From contig CALAKO010000090.1 in the NCBI GenBank assembly GCA_937922955.1, forward strand, positions 1 through 18,391: DNA of 18,391 nt. The letters are read 5' to 3'. Origin of the DNA: an uncultured Peptococcaceae bacterium (lineage in GTDB: Bacteria; Bacillota; Peptococcia; Peptococcales; Peptococcaceae). Positions 1 through 5,590 of the stretch are shown here, in pieces. Made by a program: the position numbers and the translations under genes. The notes beneath the pieces were generated by a model, which searched no databases, had not been told where the DNA came from, and saw only the letters and a program-made list of their open reading frames with translations. Positions within the stretch are counted from its first letter, which is position 1; the number at the start of each line of letters is the position of its first letter.

Positions 1-368
1 CGCTGGCGGTGCTGCGAGTGCGAGTGGCGGTGCAGCTGCGACCGGCGCAGACACAGGCATTGCAGGCACTGCAGCTGGGGCCGTTTTACTTCGACTTTGC
101 GCGTATGGTGTTCCAGCGTGACGGGGACGAGGTGACGCTCTCGAAAACCGAGCAGAGGCTCCTGCATGTGTTGGTGGAAAACCGCGGTCATGCTGTGAGT
201 CGAGAAACGCTCATTGACCGCGTCTGGGGCGACAGCACTTATGTAGAAGAAAATGCGTTGTCGGTCACAGTAAAAAGGCTGCGTGCCAAGCTGGAGGACG
301 ACCCAGCGCACCCAACGTGGCTGCGCACCGTCTATGGCATCGGCTATCTTTGGGCGGTGGCACCATGA
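1..368 (+). CDS. OmpR/PhoB-type response regulator, C-terminal part (cut by window edge)
   Basis: The reading frame is open from the left edge (first full codon at 3), so the start and the phosphoacceptor receiver domain lie outside the window. The visible 120 residues carry a winged-helix DNA-binding domain of the OmpR/PhoB (Trans_reg_C) class. The block around LSKTEQRLLHVL is followed by a recognition-helix region ending VTVKRLRAKLEDD and the closing wing signature TVYGIGYLW. It should bind DNA when phosphorylated by the histidine kinase encoded next. Its stop codon overlaps that kinase's start (ATGA at 365-368), implying one transcript and translational coupling. The regulated promoter is not evident in the window. 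The family assignment is firm. The target genes are unknown, although the zinc-ribbon membrane protein in the same operon is a natural candidate. Confidence 0.9.
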   Translation, partial: LAVLRVRVAVQLRPAQTQALQALQLGPFYFDFARMVFQRDGDEVTLSKTEQRLLHVLVENRGHAVSRETLIDRVWGDSTYVEENALSVTVKRLRAKLEDDPAHPTWLRTVYGIGYLWAVAP

Positions 369-1291
369 TGGGGTGGATCGTGGCGGCGGTGGCAATGCTT
401 GCGGCGATGGGCGTGCTTCTTTGGCGCAGGCGCTATGAGCGCCGTTTGATGGCGCGGCTGGATGCGATGCTCTCTGCCGCCATCGACGGGGACTTTTCGG
501 AAAGCAATTTTGATGAAACGCAGTGTTCTGCGCTGGAAAGCCGCCTTGCGCAATATCTCCAAGCGGGCAGCGATGGGGCAAGGCGCTTAGCCGAACAGCG
601 CGATCAGCTGGCTGGATTGGTCAGCGATGTGTCGCACCAAACGAAAACGCCGCTGGCAAACATTCGCCTCTATGCCCAGCTTCTGGCGGAGCAGCCGTTG
701 TCGCCGCAGGCGCAGGAATGCGCCGACGCCATCGCAAGCCAGAGCGAAAAGCTGGACGACCTGATCACTGCGCTGGTCAAGAGTTCGCGGCTGGAGACTG
801 GCATCATTGCTCTGCATCCGCAGGTGACCGAGCTGGCCCCGCTGGTGCACAGCGCCCTCAGTCAGTACACGGCGAAAGCGGCGGATCAAGGGATTGTCCT
901 GACCAGCGGTGATTGCAGCGGTCAGGTCCTATGCGACGCTAAGTGGACCGAGGAAGCTCTCTGTAATCTGTTGGACAACGCCGTCAAATACACCCCGGCA
1001 GGTGGGCAGGTGCATGTGGATGTGATGAATTACGAGCTGTTCGCCGCCATCCGTGTGCGCGACGATGGTCCTGGCATTCCTGAAACGGAGCAGGCAAAAA
1101 TTTTCGCTCGCTTTTATCGCTCGGCCAACGCTTATACGGCGCCCGGCGTGGGCATTGGCCTTTACCTGGCACGACAGATCGCGTCAGGGCAGGGAGGTTA
1201 CATCAAGCTGACCAGCGCGCCTGGACAGGGCAGTACCTTTGCGCTCTGCCTGCCTCAGGTGGCGGTATCTGAAAGGAGAAAAAACTTATGA
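365..1291 (+). CDS. Sensor histidine kinase, single-TM, HisKA/HATPase_c
   Basis: A 308-residue kinase partnering the upstream response regulator. One hydrophobic segment near the N-terminus (about residues 3-20) is followed directly by an arginine-rich stretch, and there is no extracytoplasmic sensor domain. The HisKA domain has the H-box SDVSHQTKTPLANI with His91 as phosphoacceptor. The ATPase domain shows the N-box NLLDNAVKYTPAGG (about 201-214), the G1 box DDGPGIP (about 233-239) and the G2 box GVGIGLYL. I chose ATG 365 over an in-frame upstream ATG at 317 because it overlaps the regulator's TGA and begins just before the membrane segment. The stop overlaps the next ATG at 1288. With so little outside the membrane it may sense an intramembrane or cytoplasmic signal, perhaps through a partner protein. 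This is inference. Confidence 0.92.
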   Translation: MMGWIVAAVAMLAAMGVLLWRRRYERRLMARLDAMLSAAIDGDFSESNFDETQCSALESRLAQYLQAGSDGARRLAEQRDQLAGLVSDVSHQTKTPLANIRLYAQLLAEQPLSPQAQECADAIASQSEKLDDLITALVKSSRLETGIIALHPQVTELAPLVHSALSQYTAKAADQGIVLTSGDCSGQVLCDAKWTEEALCNLLDNAVKYTPAGGQVHVDVMNYELFAAIRVRDDGPGIPETEQAKIFARFYRSANAYTAPGVGIGLYLARQIASGQGGYIKLTSAPGQGSTFALCLPQVAVSERRKNL

Positions 1292-1650
1292 ATACTCGTT
1301 GTCAATACTGCGGCAAGCGGCTTCCTGTGGATGAGGAGCGCAATTTTTGCTCGGAGGAGTGCGCCAAAGCGTACGAAGAAGCCGTGCGCCGTGATATGCC
1401 AAAGGCCAAATACCTGATGGGCGTCATTGGCGTGTCCATGCTTATCATTGTTTTTGGCAGTGTGCTGGCAGGCACTCAGATGACCGGTATTGGCTGCATC
1501 GTTTTGGGGCTGGGCGTGCTGATTTGGCCGTTCTGCACACCAGAAACGGTGCGCATGGTTGGCTATCAGCGCTCGCGCATCCTCGGCCGTGTGCTGGCGG
1601 TGATCTGCATCCTGCTGGGCATCTGGATTGGCGGCTTTTTGCCGATATGA
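1288..1650 (+). CDS. Zinc-ribbon (CxxC...CxxxC) small membrane protein, paralog A
   Basis: A 120-residue protein with an N-terminal treble-clef-like zinc ribbon: Cys5 and Cys8 (CQYC), then Cys21 and Cys25 (CSEEC). About 15 charged residues link it to three hydrophobic segments (about 42-62, 66-82 and 98-118). The ribbon resembles small DUF2116-type zinc ribbons, but the family name is only a resemblance. AAAGGAG at 1272-1278 lies 9 nt before the ATG, and the start overlaps the kinase stop, so it belongs to the two-component operon. A clear paralog is encoded at 2656-3006, sharing the RCQYCG motif, the ribbon spacing and the block around TPETV..VGY. The function is unknown. Being third gene after a kinase with no sensor domain, it could be an accessory sensor or a target. 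This is inference. Confidence 0.85.
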   Translation: MNTRCQYCGKRLPVDEERNFCSEECAKAYEEAVRRDMPKAKYLMGVIGVSMLIIVFGSVLAGTQMTGIGCIVLGLGVLIWPFCTPETVRMVGYQRSRILGRVLAVICILLGIWIGGFLPI

Positions 1651-1655
1651 AAAAA

Positions 1656-1677
1656 GCGTCGGCAAACTTGCCGACGC
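1656..1677 (-). terminator. Perfect GC-rich hairpin with U-tract in minus orientation
   Basis: GCGTCGGCA and TGCCGACGC form a 9-bp stem with a 4-nt loop. Six A residues lie immediately to its left (1650-1655), so the U-tract follows the hairpin only when transcribed leftward. To the right it has only a poor AT-rich tail. It could terminate a minus-strand transcript arriving from about 1940, or act as a weak terminator for the kinase operon. It overlaps the -35 of the proposed toxin promoter. Confidence 0.55.
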
Positions 1678-1696
1678 AGCACGATTATTATACAAT
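1668..1696 (+). promoter_or_regulatory. Predicted sigma-A promoter of the small hydrophobic peptide gene
   Basis: TTGCCG (1668-1673), a 17-bp spacer and TACAAT (1691-1696) predict a start near 1703, giving a 5' leader of about 78 nt before the peptide ATG. The -35 lies inside the right arm of the 1656-1677 hairpin. Confidence 0.5.
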
Positions 1697-1780
1697 AAAG
1701 ATGAGGTATCGAAAAAACGGAAGGCGGGTCACCTCTGATGTCCTTTGTTCAATTTGATCAAGGTCAAAGGGGGTGATGCC

Positions 1781-1864
1781 ATGGAAACGATCGAAATCCT
1801 TGCTTTATTAGCATTGATTCTTCAAGCCGTTGGGCTTGGTCTTTCCATTGGACGAAAAAAATAA
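1781..1864 (+). CDS. 27-residue hydrophobic peptide, type I toxin-like (holin-like toxin class)
   Basis: The short frame starts at ATG 1781 after the very strong ribosome-binding site AAAGGGGGTGA (1766-1776) and ends at TAA 1862-1864. The product has an acidic start (METIE), one uninterrupted hydrophobic helix (about residues 5-23) and a basic tail, GRKK. That is the architecture of small Gram-positive type I toxins (the TxpA/BsrG, Fst and putative holin-like toxin groups), which insert in the membrane. No close homolog can be confirmed by eye. Support comes from context: its own predicted promoter, an overlapping 3' hairpin, and a convergent minus-strand promoter about 160 nt beyond the ATG. 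A minimal membrane peptide with a non-toxin role is the alternative. Confidence 0.65.
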   Translation: METIEILALLALILQAVGLGLSIGRKK

Positions 1865-1896
1865 CCGCCGGGATCCCAAAACCATGGCGGTTATTT
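1859..1896. terminator. Shared hairpin at the peptide gene 3' end, strong in minus orientation
   Basis: AAATAACCGCC (1859-1869) pairs with GGCGGTTATTT (1886-1896) in an 11-bp stem containing the peptide stop codon. The loop carries the palindrome GGGATCCC. The minus-strand version is followed by a long U-tract, while the plus-strand version has only UUAUUU. Confidence 0.65.
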
Positions 1897-1900
1897 CGCT

Positions 1901-1922
1901 AAACGAAAGGTGACTCGTTTTT
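1901..1922 (+). terminator. Short hairpin with T-run, possible mRNA end of the peptide gene
   Basis: AAACGA (1901-1906) pairs with TCGTTT (1915-1920) around an 8-nt loop, with T residues running to 1922. The stem is short, so this is a weak call. The loop holds the AGGTGAC block that is complementary to GTCACCT in the 5' leader. Confidence 0.35.
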
Positions 1923-1945
1923 CAACGATACCTCTTTATACATGT

Positions 1946-1974
1946 ATTTTACCATTGTGATTATTTTTCGTCAA
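1946..1974 (-). promoter_or_regulatory. Minus-strand promoter converging on the peptide gene
   Basis: On the minus strand, TTGACG (complement of 1969-1974), exactly 17 bp and TAAAAT (complement of 1946-1951) match the sigma-A consensus well. No minus-strand protein-coding gene lies downstream, so the expected product is a non-coding antisense RNA starting near 1939. Confidence 0.7.
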
Positions 1975-2078
1975 TGTTTTGTCCGCCCGTGAGACGGGCG
2001 AAAGTGTCTCCTGTGTGCGCTGGATTTTCGCGGGGGCAGTGTGTATCATAAAAGCAACATCACAGGGAGGTGCGCATC

Positions 2079-2531
2079 ATGCAATTAGGAGAAAGCCTGG
2101 CACAGGCACGTAAAAAAGCTGGTCTTACGCAGGAAGCCGTAGCCGAAAAACTCGGCGTCAGCCGTCAGACCATCAGCAAATGGGAAACGGATGAGACGCT
2201 GCCGGACATTCGTCAGTCGAAGAAGCTGGCGAGTCTTTATCATAGGACGCTCGATGAGCTTATCAATTTTGACATCGACGTTCAGGAACTGACGGAAATG
2301 ATCAACAGCGTCAGCGATGAAGTGACCGAAAAAGTGGATTGGACCGCGGTTTGGGCGCAGAAATACCCGATTCTTGCGCGTTATCCGCAGGAAGTCGACA
2401 CAGCGCCTTACGCCGAGGCACTGCGTGCTCTTTTGCAGCAGTTGCAGCGCGACTATGGCTACAACGAGGAAGACACTTTCCTCGTTCTCAAAGATATTCT
2501 AGGCAAGCTCTGGGGCACAGAGACGGAATAA
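2079..2531 (+). CDS. XRE-family helix-turn-helix transcriptional regulator
   Basis: A 150-residue protein. An HTH_3/Cro-CI domain occupies about residues 3-58 (RKKAGLTQEAVAEKLGVSRQ, then TISKWE), with the usual PDI motif and a hydrophobic closing helix (LASLYHRTLDELINF). A helical acidic C-terminal part of about 85 residues follows, with no recognised domain, possibly for dimerisation or ligand binding. ATG 2079 is preferred over the in-frame GTG at 2070 because AGGGAGG (2064-2070) is 8 nt upstream of the ATG and overlaps the GTG. A TATCAT at 2044-2049 could be its -10, with a poor -35. It stands alone between terminators and may control one of its neighbours, including the second zinc-ribbon gene. 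This is inference. Confidence 0.9.
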   Translation: MQLGESLAQARKKAGLTQEAVAEKLGVSRQTISKWETDETLPDIRQSKKLASLYHRTLDELINFDIDVQELTEMINSVSDEVTEKVDWTAVWAQKYPILARYPQEVDTAPYAEALRALLQQLQRDYGYNEEDTFLVLKDILGKLWGTETE

Positions 2532-2538
2532 TAGCGAC

Positions 2539-2564
2539 ACCGGCAGGATTCTGCCGGTTTTTTT
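2539..2564 (+). terminator. Intrinsic terminator after the XRE gene
   Basis: ACCGGCAG and CTGCCGGT form an 8-bp stem with a GATT loop followed by seven T residues, starting 8 nt after the stop codon. Confidence 0.9.
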
Positions 2565-2565
2565 G

Positions 2566-2594
2566 TTCACAATCGGAAGCTGTTTTGTTATAAT
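2566..2594 (+). promoter_or_regulatory. Sigma-A promoter of the second zinc-ribbon gene
   Basis: TTCACA (2566-2571), 17 bp and TATAAT (2589-2594) is a near-consensus promoter. The predicted start near 2601 leaves a leader of about 55 nt ending in AAGGAGGG. Confidence 0.75.
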
Positions 2595-2655
2595 GAATAG
2601 ACAACCATTTGTAAGACTGCGGCGCTAGCCGCTTTTAAGAAAGGAGGGCTCGTAG

Positions 2656-3006
2656 ATGCCTGCACGCTGTCAATATTGTGGCAGAGAAACCACCGATGGT
2701 CGAGCATTTTGCAGTGACGAATGTAGGATGCAGTACAATACGGCCACAGGCCGCACATTGCCAGACGTTAAACATTTGCTTCTGGGTATTGCGTTGAGTT
2801 TGTTTCTTATTCTCATCGGTCCAGTGACCGGCAATCAGCCAATGGTGGGGATTGGTGTAGCAGTGTTGGGATTTGTTGTCGCCAAATGGCCAATGGCTAC
2901 CCCGGAAACGGTGGAAGCTGTTGGGTATGTTCCGTCTCACGAAATCTGCCGTGCCATTGGTGTAACCATCATTCTTGTTGGGCTCTTCATGACGCTTTGG
3001 ATGTAA
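2656..3006 (+). CDS. Zinc-ribbon small membrane protein, paralog B
   Basis: A 116-residue protein with the same plan as the product of 1288-1650. Cys5 and Cys8 (CQYC) with Cys19 and Cys23 (CSDEC) form the N-terminal ribbon, and three hydrophobic segments follow (about 39-59, 63-79 and 96-115). By eye about a third of positions match paralog A, concentrated in RCQYCG, the second cysteine pair and the TPETVEAVGY region between membrane segments 2 and 3. It has its own promoter (2566-2594) and AAGGAGGG 8 nt before the ATG, so unlike paralog A it is expressed alone. It converges on the FMN lipoprotein gene over a bidirectional terminator. The function is unknown. Confidence 0.85.
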   Translation: MPARCQYCGRETTDGRAFCSDECRMQYNTATGRTLPDVKHLLLGIALSLFLILIGPVTGNQPMVGIGVAVLGFVVAKWPMATPETVEAVGYVPSHEICRAIGVTIILVGLFMTLWM

Positions 3007-3023
3007 AGCATAGCGATGTATAA

Positions 3024-3056
3024 AAAAGACCGTTCGCCAAAAGGGAACGGTCTTTT
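3024..3056. terminator. Bidirectional terminator between convergent genes
   Basis: AAAAGACCGTTC (3024-3035) pairs with GAACGGTCTTTT (3045-3056) in a 12-bp stem flanked by A and T runs, so it can serve both the zinc-ribbon gene (+) and the lipoprotein gene (-). Confidence 0.9.
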
Positions 3057-3060
3057 CTTC

Positions 3061-3444
3061 TTACTTAGAGGCTTGCTCCAGGCAGCGGGCGACGGCGTCG
3101 CGCAGGCTGTCGGAGGTGGTGGTGGCGCCAGAAGTGGCGTCGACGTCGTAGGTCTGGGCGTCGATCATGGCTGGGATCATTGTTTCGATGGCGGCACCGC
3201 CGTATTCCGGCGTTTCGTTGTTATCGCCGGCGGTGATGTCGGCGATTTGCCCGCCTGAAATGGTGACGGTAACGTCAAAGCTGCCGCCGTAGCCGTCGGC
3301 TTGAGCGGTGTAGGTGCCATCGGTCCAGCTGCCGGCTTCGGCGATGGCATAGGTTTTTTCAGCAGGTTCTTCGGCGCTGCTGCCACAGGCGCAAAGCGCA
3401 GGAACGAGCAGCAAGATGAGCATGGAGATAAGTAGGTGTTTCAT
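3061..3444 (-). CDS. FMN-binding-domain lipoprotein (flavinylated)
   Basis: A 127-residue exported protein. The lipoprotein signal peptide ends in the lipobox LCAC, with Cys20 as the lipidation site, followed by a short acidic linker. The mature part is a single FMN-binding domain (FMN_bind, as in NqrC, RnfG and PplA). It contains DGTY, VTVTISGGQI and the flavinylation signature DATSGATTTS (about 102-111), in which an ApbE-type transferase attaches FMN to a threonine. It should sit on the outer face of the membrane and carry electrons, as in Gram-positive extracellular electron transfer. No ApbE or Ndh2-like partner is in the window. AAAGGAGT precedes the ATG, and a TACAAT -10 (complement of 3474-3479) lies about 30 nt further upstream. 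It is divergent from the nitroreductase operon. Confidence 0.9.
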   Translation of the reverse strand: MKHLLISMLILLLVPALCACGSSAEEPAEKTYAIAEAGSWTDGTYTAQADGYGGSFDVTVTISGGQIADITAGDNNETPEYGGAAIETMIPAMIDAQTYDVDATSGATTTSDSLRDAVARCLEQASK

Positions 3445-3526
3445 AGCAGACTCCTTTTATTGGGATTTTCTATATTGTACCGTCTGGCCTTGAAGATGTA
3501 AATGCAGAACTTCACCAATGGTCGAA

Positions 3527-3555
3527 TTGACGCGGCTGGTCGGAGATGGTACTCT
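3527..3555 (+). promoter_or_regulatory. Promoter of the nitroreductase/flavodoxin operon
   Basis: TTGACG (3527-3532), 17 bp and TACTCT (3550-3555) predict a start about 25 nt before the nitroreductase ATG. Confidence 0.55.
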
Positions 3556-3587
3556 TTTAAGAAGAGAGTAAGGAAGAGGTGACATTC

Positions 3588-4415
3588 ATGGTGAATGATG
3601 ACATCATGGAGACCATACGTCAGCGTAAAAGTGTGCGCACGTATGACAAGATGCCGCTGTCCAGTGAGGATCGCGCTTATTTACAAGCATTGTTGGCGGC
3701 GGTGGACAATCCCTTTGGTGTTGATGTGCGCATGCACATGATTGAGAGCAGCAGTGCCGAAAAACTTAGCACTTATGGTGTTGTTCGTGATGCCAGCGCT
3801 TATATTGGTGCCGAGACAATGTGGCAGCCTTTGGCGCCGCTGGCGCTGGGCTATCAGCTGGAAAGTCTTGTCTTGGGTGCAACGGCACAAGGGCTGGGCA
3901 CGGTATGGCTGGGCGGCACGTTTAAACGGGCTGGCTTTGCGAAGGCCATGGGTATTTCGGAAGATGCCTGGTTTCCAGTGGTTGTGCCAGTGGGGTATGC
4001 GGCGCGCCGTCGCTCTACGGCAGAAAAAGCGCTGCGTCATGTGACCAAGGCCGATGAACGGGAGATGTGGCGCGATTTGTTCACACAGGACGGGTTCCAG
4101 ATTCAGTTGTCCGAAGAGGCTGCTGGTGACTATGCACAGCCGCTGGAAATGCTGCGTTTGGCCCCATCTGCTGGCAATGGGCAGCCGTGGCGCGTGGTGC
4201 AGTGTGGCAACGTCTTTCATTTTTACGAGACACACAAACCGAGTCTGGGCCAGGAGCAGGTGCGACTGCGCCAGATTGACCTTGGCATTGGCATTGCCCA
4301 TTTCCATTTGACGGCCCTTGCATTGGGGCTGAAAGGACATTTTGTCCAAGCGCCATTGGAAGGCGTACGCATACCAGAAGACACCTTCTATCACATTTCC
4401 TGGGTAGCGGAGTAA
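3588..4415 (+). CDS. Nitroreductase family protein, TM1586-type pseudo-dimer
   Basis: A 275-residue FMN-dependent oxidoreductase of the nitroreductase fold. The N-terminal signature IRQRKSVRTYDKMPLS is typical of FMN phosphate binding. Two half-domains follow: one with LGATAQGLGTVWLGG (about 100-115) and a second beginning near LRLAPSAGNGQPWRV (about 185-200). That double arrangement is the plan of the TM1586-like group, where one chain makes both halves of the usual dimer. The substrate cannot be read from sequence. ATG 3588 is chosen over the in-frame GTG 3579 because the GTG lies inside the purine-rich ribosome-binding site (AAGAGGTGA). It is 18 nt upstream of the flavodoxin/ferredoxin gene in the same operon, which suggests that protein may supply electrons. 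Confidence 0.88.
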   Translation: MVNDDIMETIRQRKSVRTYDKMPLSSEDRAYLQALLAAVDNPFGVDVRMHMIESSSAEKLSTYGVVRDASAYIGAETMWQPLAPLALGYQLESLVLGATAQGLGTVWLGGTFKRAGFAKAMGISEDAWFPVVVPVGYAARRRSTAEKALRHVTKADEREMWRDLFTQDGFQIQLSEEAAGDYAQPLEMLRLAPSAGNGQPWRVVQCGNVFHFYETHKPSLGQEQVRLRQIDLGIGIAHFHLTALALGLKGHFVQAPLEGVRIPEDTFYHISWVAE

Positions 4416-4433
4416 AGAGAGGAGAACGAGAAA

Positions 4434-5195
4434 ATGAACATTAAAGAAATCGTATTCAGTCCAACTGGCGGCACCAAAGCGGTTGCGGATATTTTAGCGC
4501 GTGATTTGGATGTGGAGCCGTTTTCCATTGATTTGACAGCACCTTTTGTCGAGTATGAACAAGTGATGCTGTCTGCGGATGATGTTGTGATTATTGCGAT
4601 GCCTTGCTATTGTGGCCGTGTTCCTGTGCTGGCAGCGGAGCGTTTCCGTCGTATGAATGGAAATGGTGCGCGTGCGGTGATCGTGGCGGTTTATGGCAAT
4701 CGTGCCTATGACGATCAGCTGGTGGAAATGCTGGATTTGGCAAAAGAGGCTGGTTTTACTGTTGTTGCTGCTGTTGAAGCGGTGGCGGAGCATTCCATTG
4801 CACGTGACTATGCGGCCGGTCGCCCAGATGTAGACGATGCGAAGGTATTGAGTGGTTTTGCGAAAGAAATTGCCGATAAACTGCGTCGTGACGACAACAG
4901 TCAGCCGGATGTGCCAGGAAATCGTCCTTACAAAGAAGGTCCATGCGGGGGAATGGTGCCACAAGCCAATGATAACTGTGTTCATTGCGGCGAATGTGTC
5001 GAAGTGTGCCCAAATGGCGCCATTGCTGCTGACAACATGGAGACAGCGGATCCTGAACGCTGCATTTCCTGCATGCGTTGCATCGCTGTTTGCCCAACGC
5101 AGGCACGAAGTCTTGATGCGGCGATGCTCGCAGGCTTGACAGAACGCTTGCGTGAAGTGTGCAGCATTCGTAAGGAAGCAAAGTTGTATCTTTAA
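4434..5195 (+). CDS. Flavodoxin-2[4Fe-4S] ferredoxin fusion (EFR1-type)
   Basis: A 253-residue cytoplasmic electron carrier. The N-terminal flavodoxin-like domain (about 1-150) begins with the FMN phosphate loop SPTGGTKAV and continues through MPCYCGRVP and VYGNRAYDD, loops that line the flavin. The C-terminal domain (about 175-235) holds two ferredoxin motifs, CVHCGECVEVCP and CISCMRCIAVCP, each with CxxCxxCxxxCP spacing for a [4Fe-4S] cluster. This matches the EFR1-type family of anaerobic Bacillota. It follows the nitroreductase gene closely, with GAGGAG about 10 nt before the ATG, and is closed by a strong terminator. It probably passes low-potential electrons to the nitroreductase. This is inference from the operon. 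Confidence 0.9.
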   Translation: MNIKEIVFSPTGGTKAVADILARDLDVEPFSIDLTAPFVEYEQVMLSADDVVIIAMPCYCGRVPVLAAERFRRMNGNGARAVIVAVYGNRAYDDQLVEMLDLAKEAGFTVVAAVEAVAEHSIARDYAAGRPDVDDAKVLSGFAKEIADKLRRDDNSQPDVPGNRPYKEGPCGGMVPQANDNCVHCGECVEVCPNGAIAADNMETADPERCISCMRCIAVCPTQARSLDAAMLAGLTERLREVCSIRKEAKLYL

Positions 5196-5228
5196 TTCAA
5201 TGGTATTGATAAAAGAATCCAATATGAC

Positions 5229-5256
5229 GGGCATCTCCTAGGAGATGCCCATTTTT
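5229..5256 (+). terminator. Intrinsic terminator after the redox operon
   Basis: GGGCATCTCC and GGAGATGCCC form a 10-bp stem with a TA at the apex, then ATTTTT. Confidence 0.9.
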
Positions 5257-5303
5257 CGCTTAATGAATAGGGTTTGCGACAAATATAGCGTTTTCTGAAA
5301 ACT

Positions 5304-5332
5304 TTGACATAAAATGGATTTTGCGCTATACT
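5304..5332 (+). promoter_or_regulatory. Strong sigma-A promoter with no coding gene directly behind it
   Basis: TTGACA (5304-5309), 17 bp and TATACT (5327-5332) match the consensus at 11 of 12 positions. The predicted start is near 5339. What follows is a non-coding stretch ending in a terminator at 5547. Confidence 0.8.
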
Positions 5333-5338
5333 GAATAT

Positions 5339-5547
5339 TGTAAAAACAGAAATGATTTGAAACCGGGTGTTGGCGGTTTAAACGACAGGATATGGTTTTT
5401 TATCATAGGTGTTTTCTCATTGAATCGTTGCCAGCTTTTCATTTTGCTGCCAGAGAAGCAGGCCCGAGATAGTCCTGACGGCTCCATGCAGCGTATGCAG
5501 GGGCACGGACAGGTGCGCAACAGACTCCGCGAGGGGTCTGTTTTTTT
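5339..5547 (+). ncRNA. Unassigned non-coding RNA or regulatory leader, about 209 nt
   Basis: The transcript predicted from the 5304 promoter to the 5547 terminator has no convincing open frame with a ribosome-binding site. The 5' half is AT-rich and the 3' half GC-rich and structured. Visible elements are AAACCG pairing with CGGTTT (near 5359-5378), CTGC/GCAG hairpin arms (near 5448-5460), a stem of GCTCC and TGCA with TGCA and GGGGC (near 5481-5504), and GTTGC pairing with GCAAC around the 3' part. I do not recognise a known riboswitch, 6S, SRP or T-box consensus. It could be a free small RNA or an attenuating leader of the TauE/SafE gene, which also has its own promoter after the terminator. 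Confidence 0.5.
5520..5547 (+). terminator. Intrinsic terminator ending the 5.3-5.5 kb RNA
   Basis: ACAGACTCC pairs with GGGGTCTGT (9 bp, one T-G pair) around a GCGA loop and runs into seven T residues. Confidence 0.88.
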
Positions 5548-5581
5548 GTGTCTGACGAGCGTCGGATTTTTAGCGGGAGTG

Positions 5582-5590
5582 TGCTATACT
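5582..5590 (+). promoter_or_regulatory. Extended -10 promoter of the first TauE/SafE gene
   Basis: TG-C-TATACT is an extended -10 with no good -35 at 16-18 bp. GCTATACTGAAT here repeats the -10 region of the 5304 promoter. The predicted start near 5597 leaves about 29 nt before the ATG. Confidence 0.55.

Larger units (their letters stand above)
1695..1939. repeat. Imperfect inverted repeat flanking the 27-residue peptide gene
   Basis: The left arm (1695-1734) and the reverse complement of the right arm (1908-1939) contain the same blocks in the same order: ATAAAGA, GAGGTATCG (GGTATCG on the right follows the shared AGA), AAAAACG and GTCACCT. Small indels separate the blocks. The arms enclose the peptide gene. 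They coincide with the predicted 5' regions of the two convergent transcripts, so both RNAs would begin with nearly the same sequence. An mRNA running to about 1935 could also pair its 5' and 3' ends. Confidence 0.7.
1850..1939 (-). ncRNA. Predicted antisense RNA overlapping the peptide mRNA 3' end (antitoxin candidate)
   Basis: A transcript starting near 1939 on the minus strand from the promoter at 1946-1974 would run left across the hairpin at 1859-1896. On that strand the hairpin is followed by a U-rich run (complement of the A-tract at 1855-1861), giving an RNA of about 85-90 nt. It would be antisense to the 3' end of the peptide mRNA, including the last codons, which is the usual position of TxpA/BsrG-class antitoxin RNAs. 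Read-through could continue to the hairpin at 1656-1677. Boundaries are predictions. Confidence 0.5.

Noticed and set aside
3016..3258. A plus-strand glycine/valine-rich frame over the lipoprotein gene
   Set aside because: It overlaps the bidirectional terminator and lies opposite the FMN-binding gene, which has a signal peptide, lipobox and flavinylation motif.
5339..5547. 6S RNA as the identity of the structured transcript
   Set aside because: The length and strong promoter fit, but the AT-rich 5' half and GC-rich 3' half do not form the long closing and central-bubble helix expected of 6S RNA.
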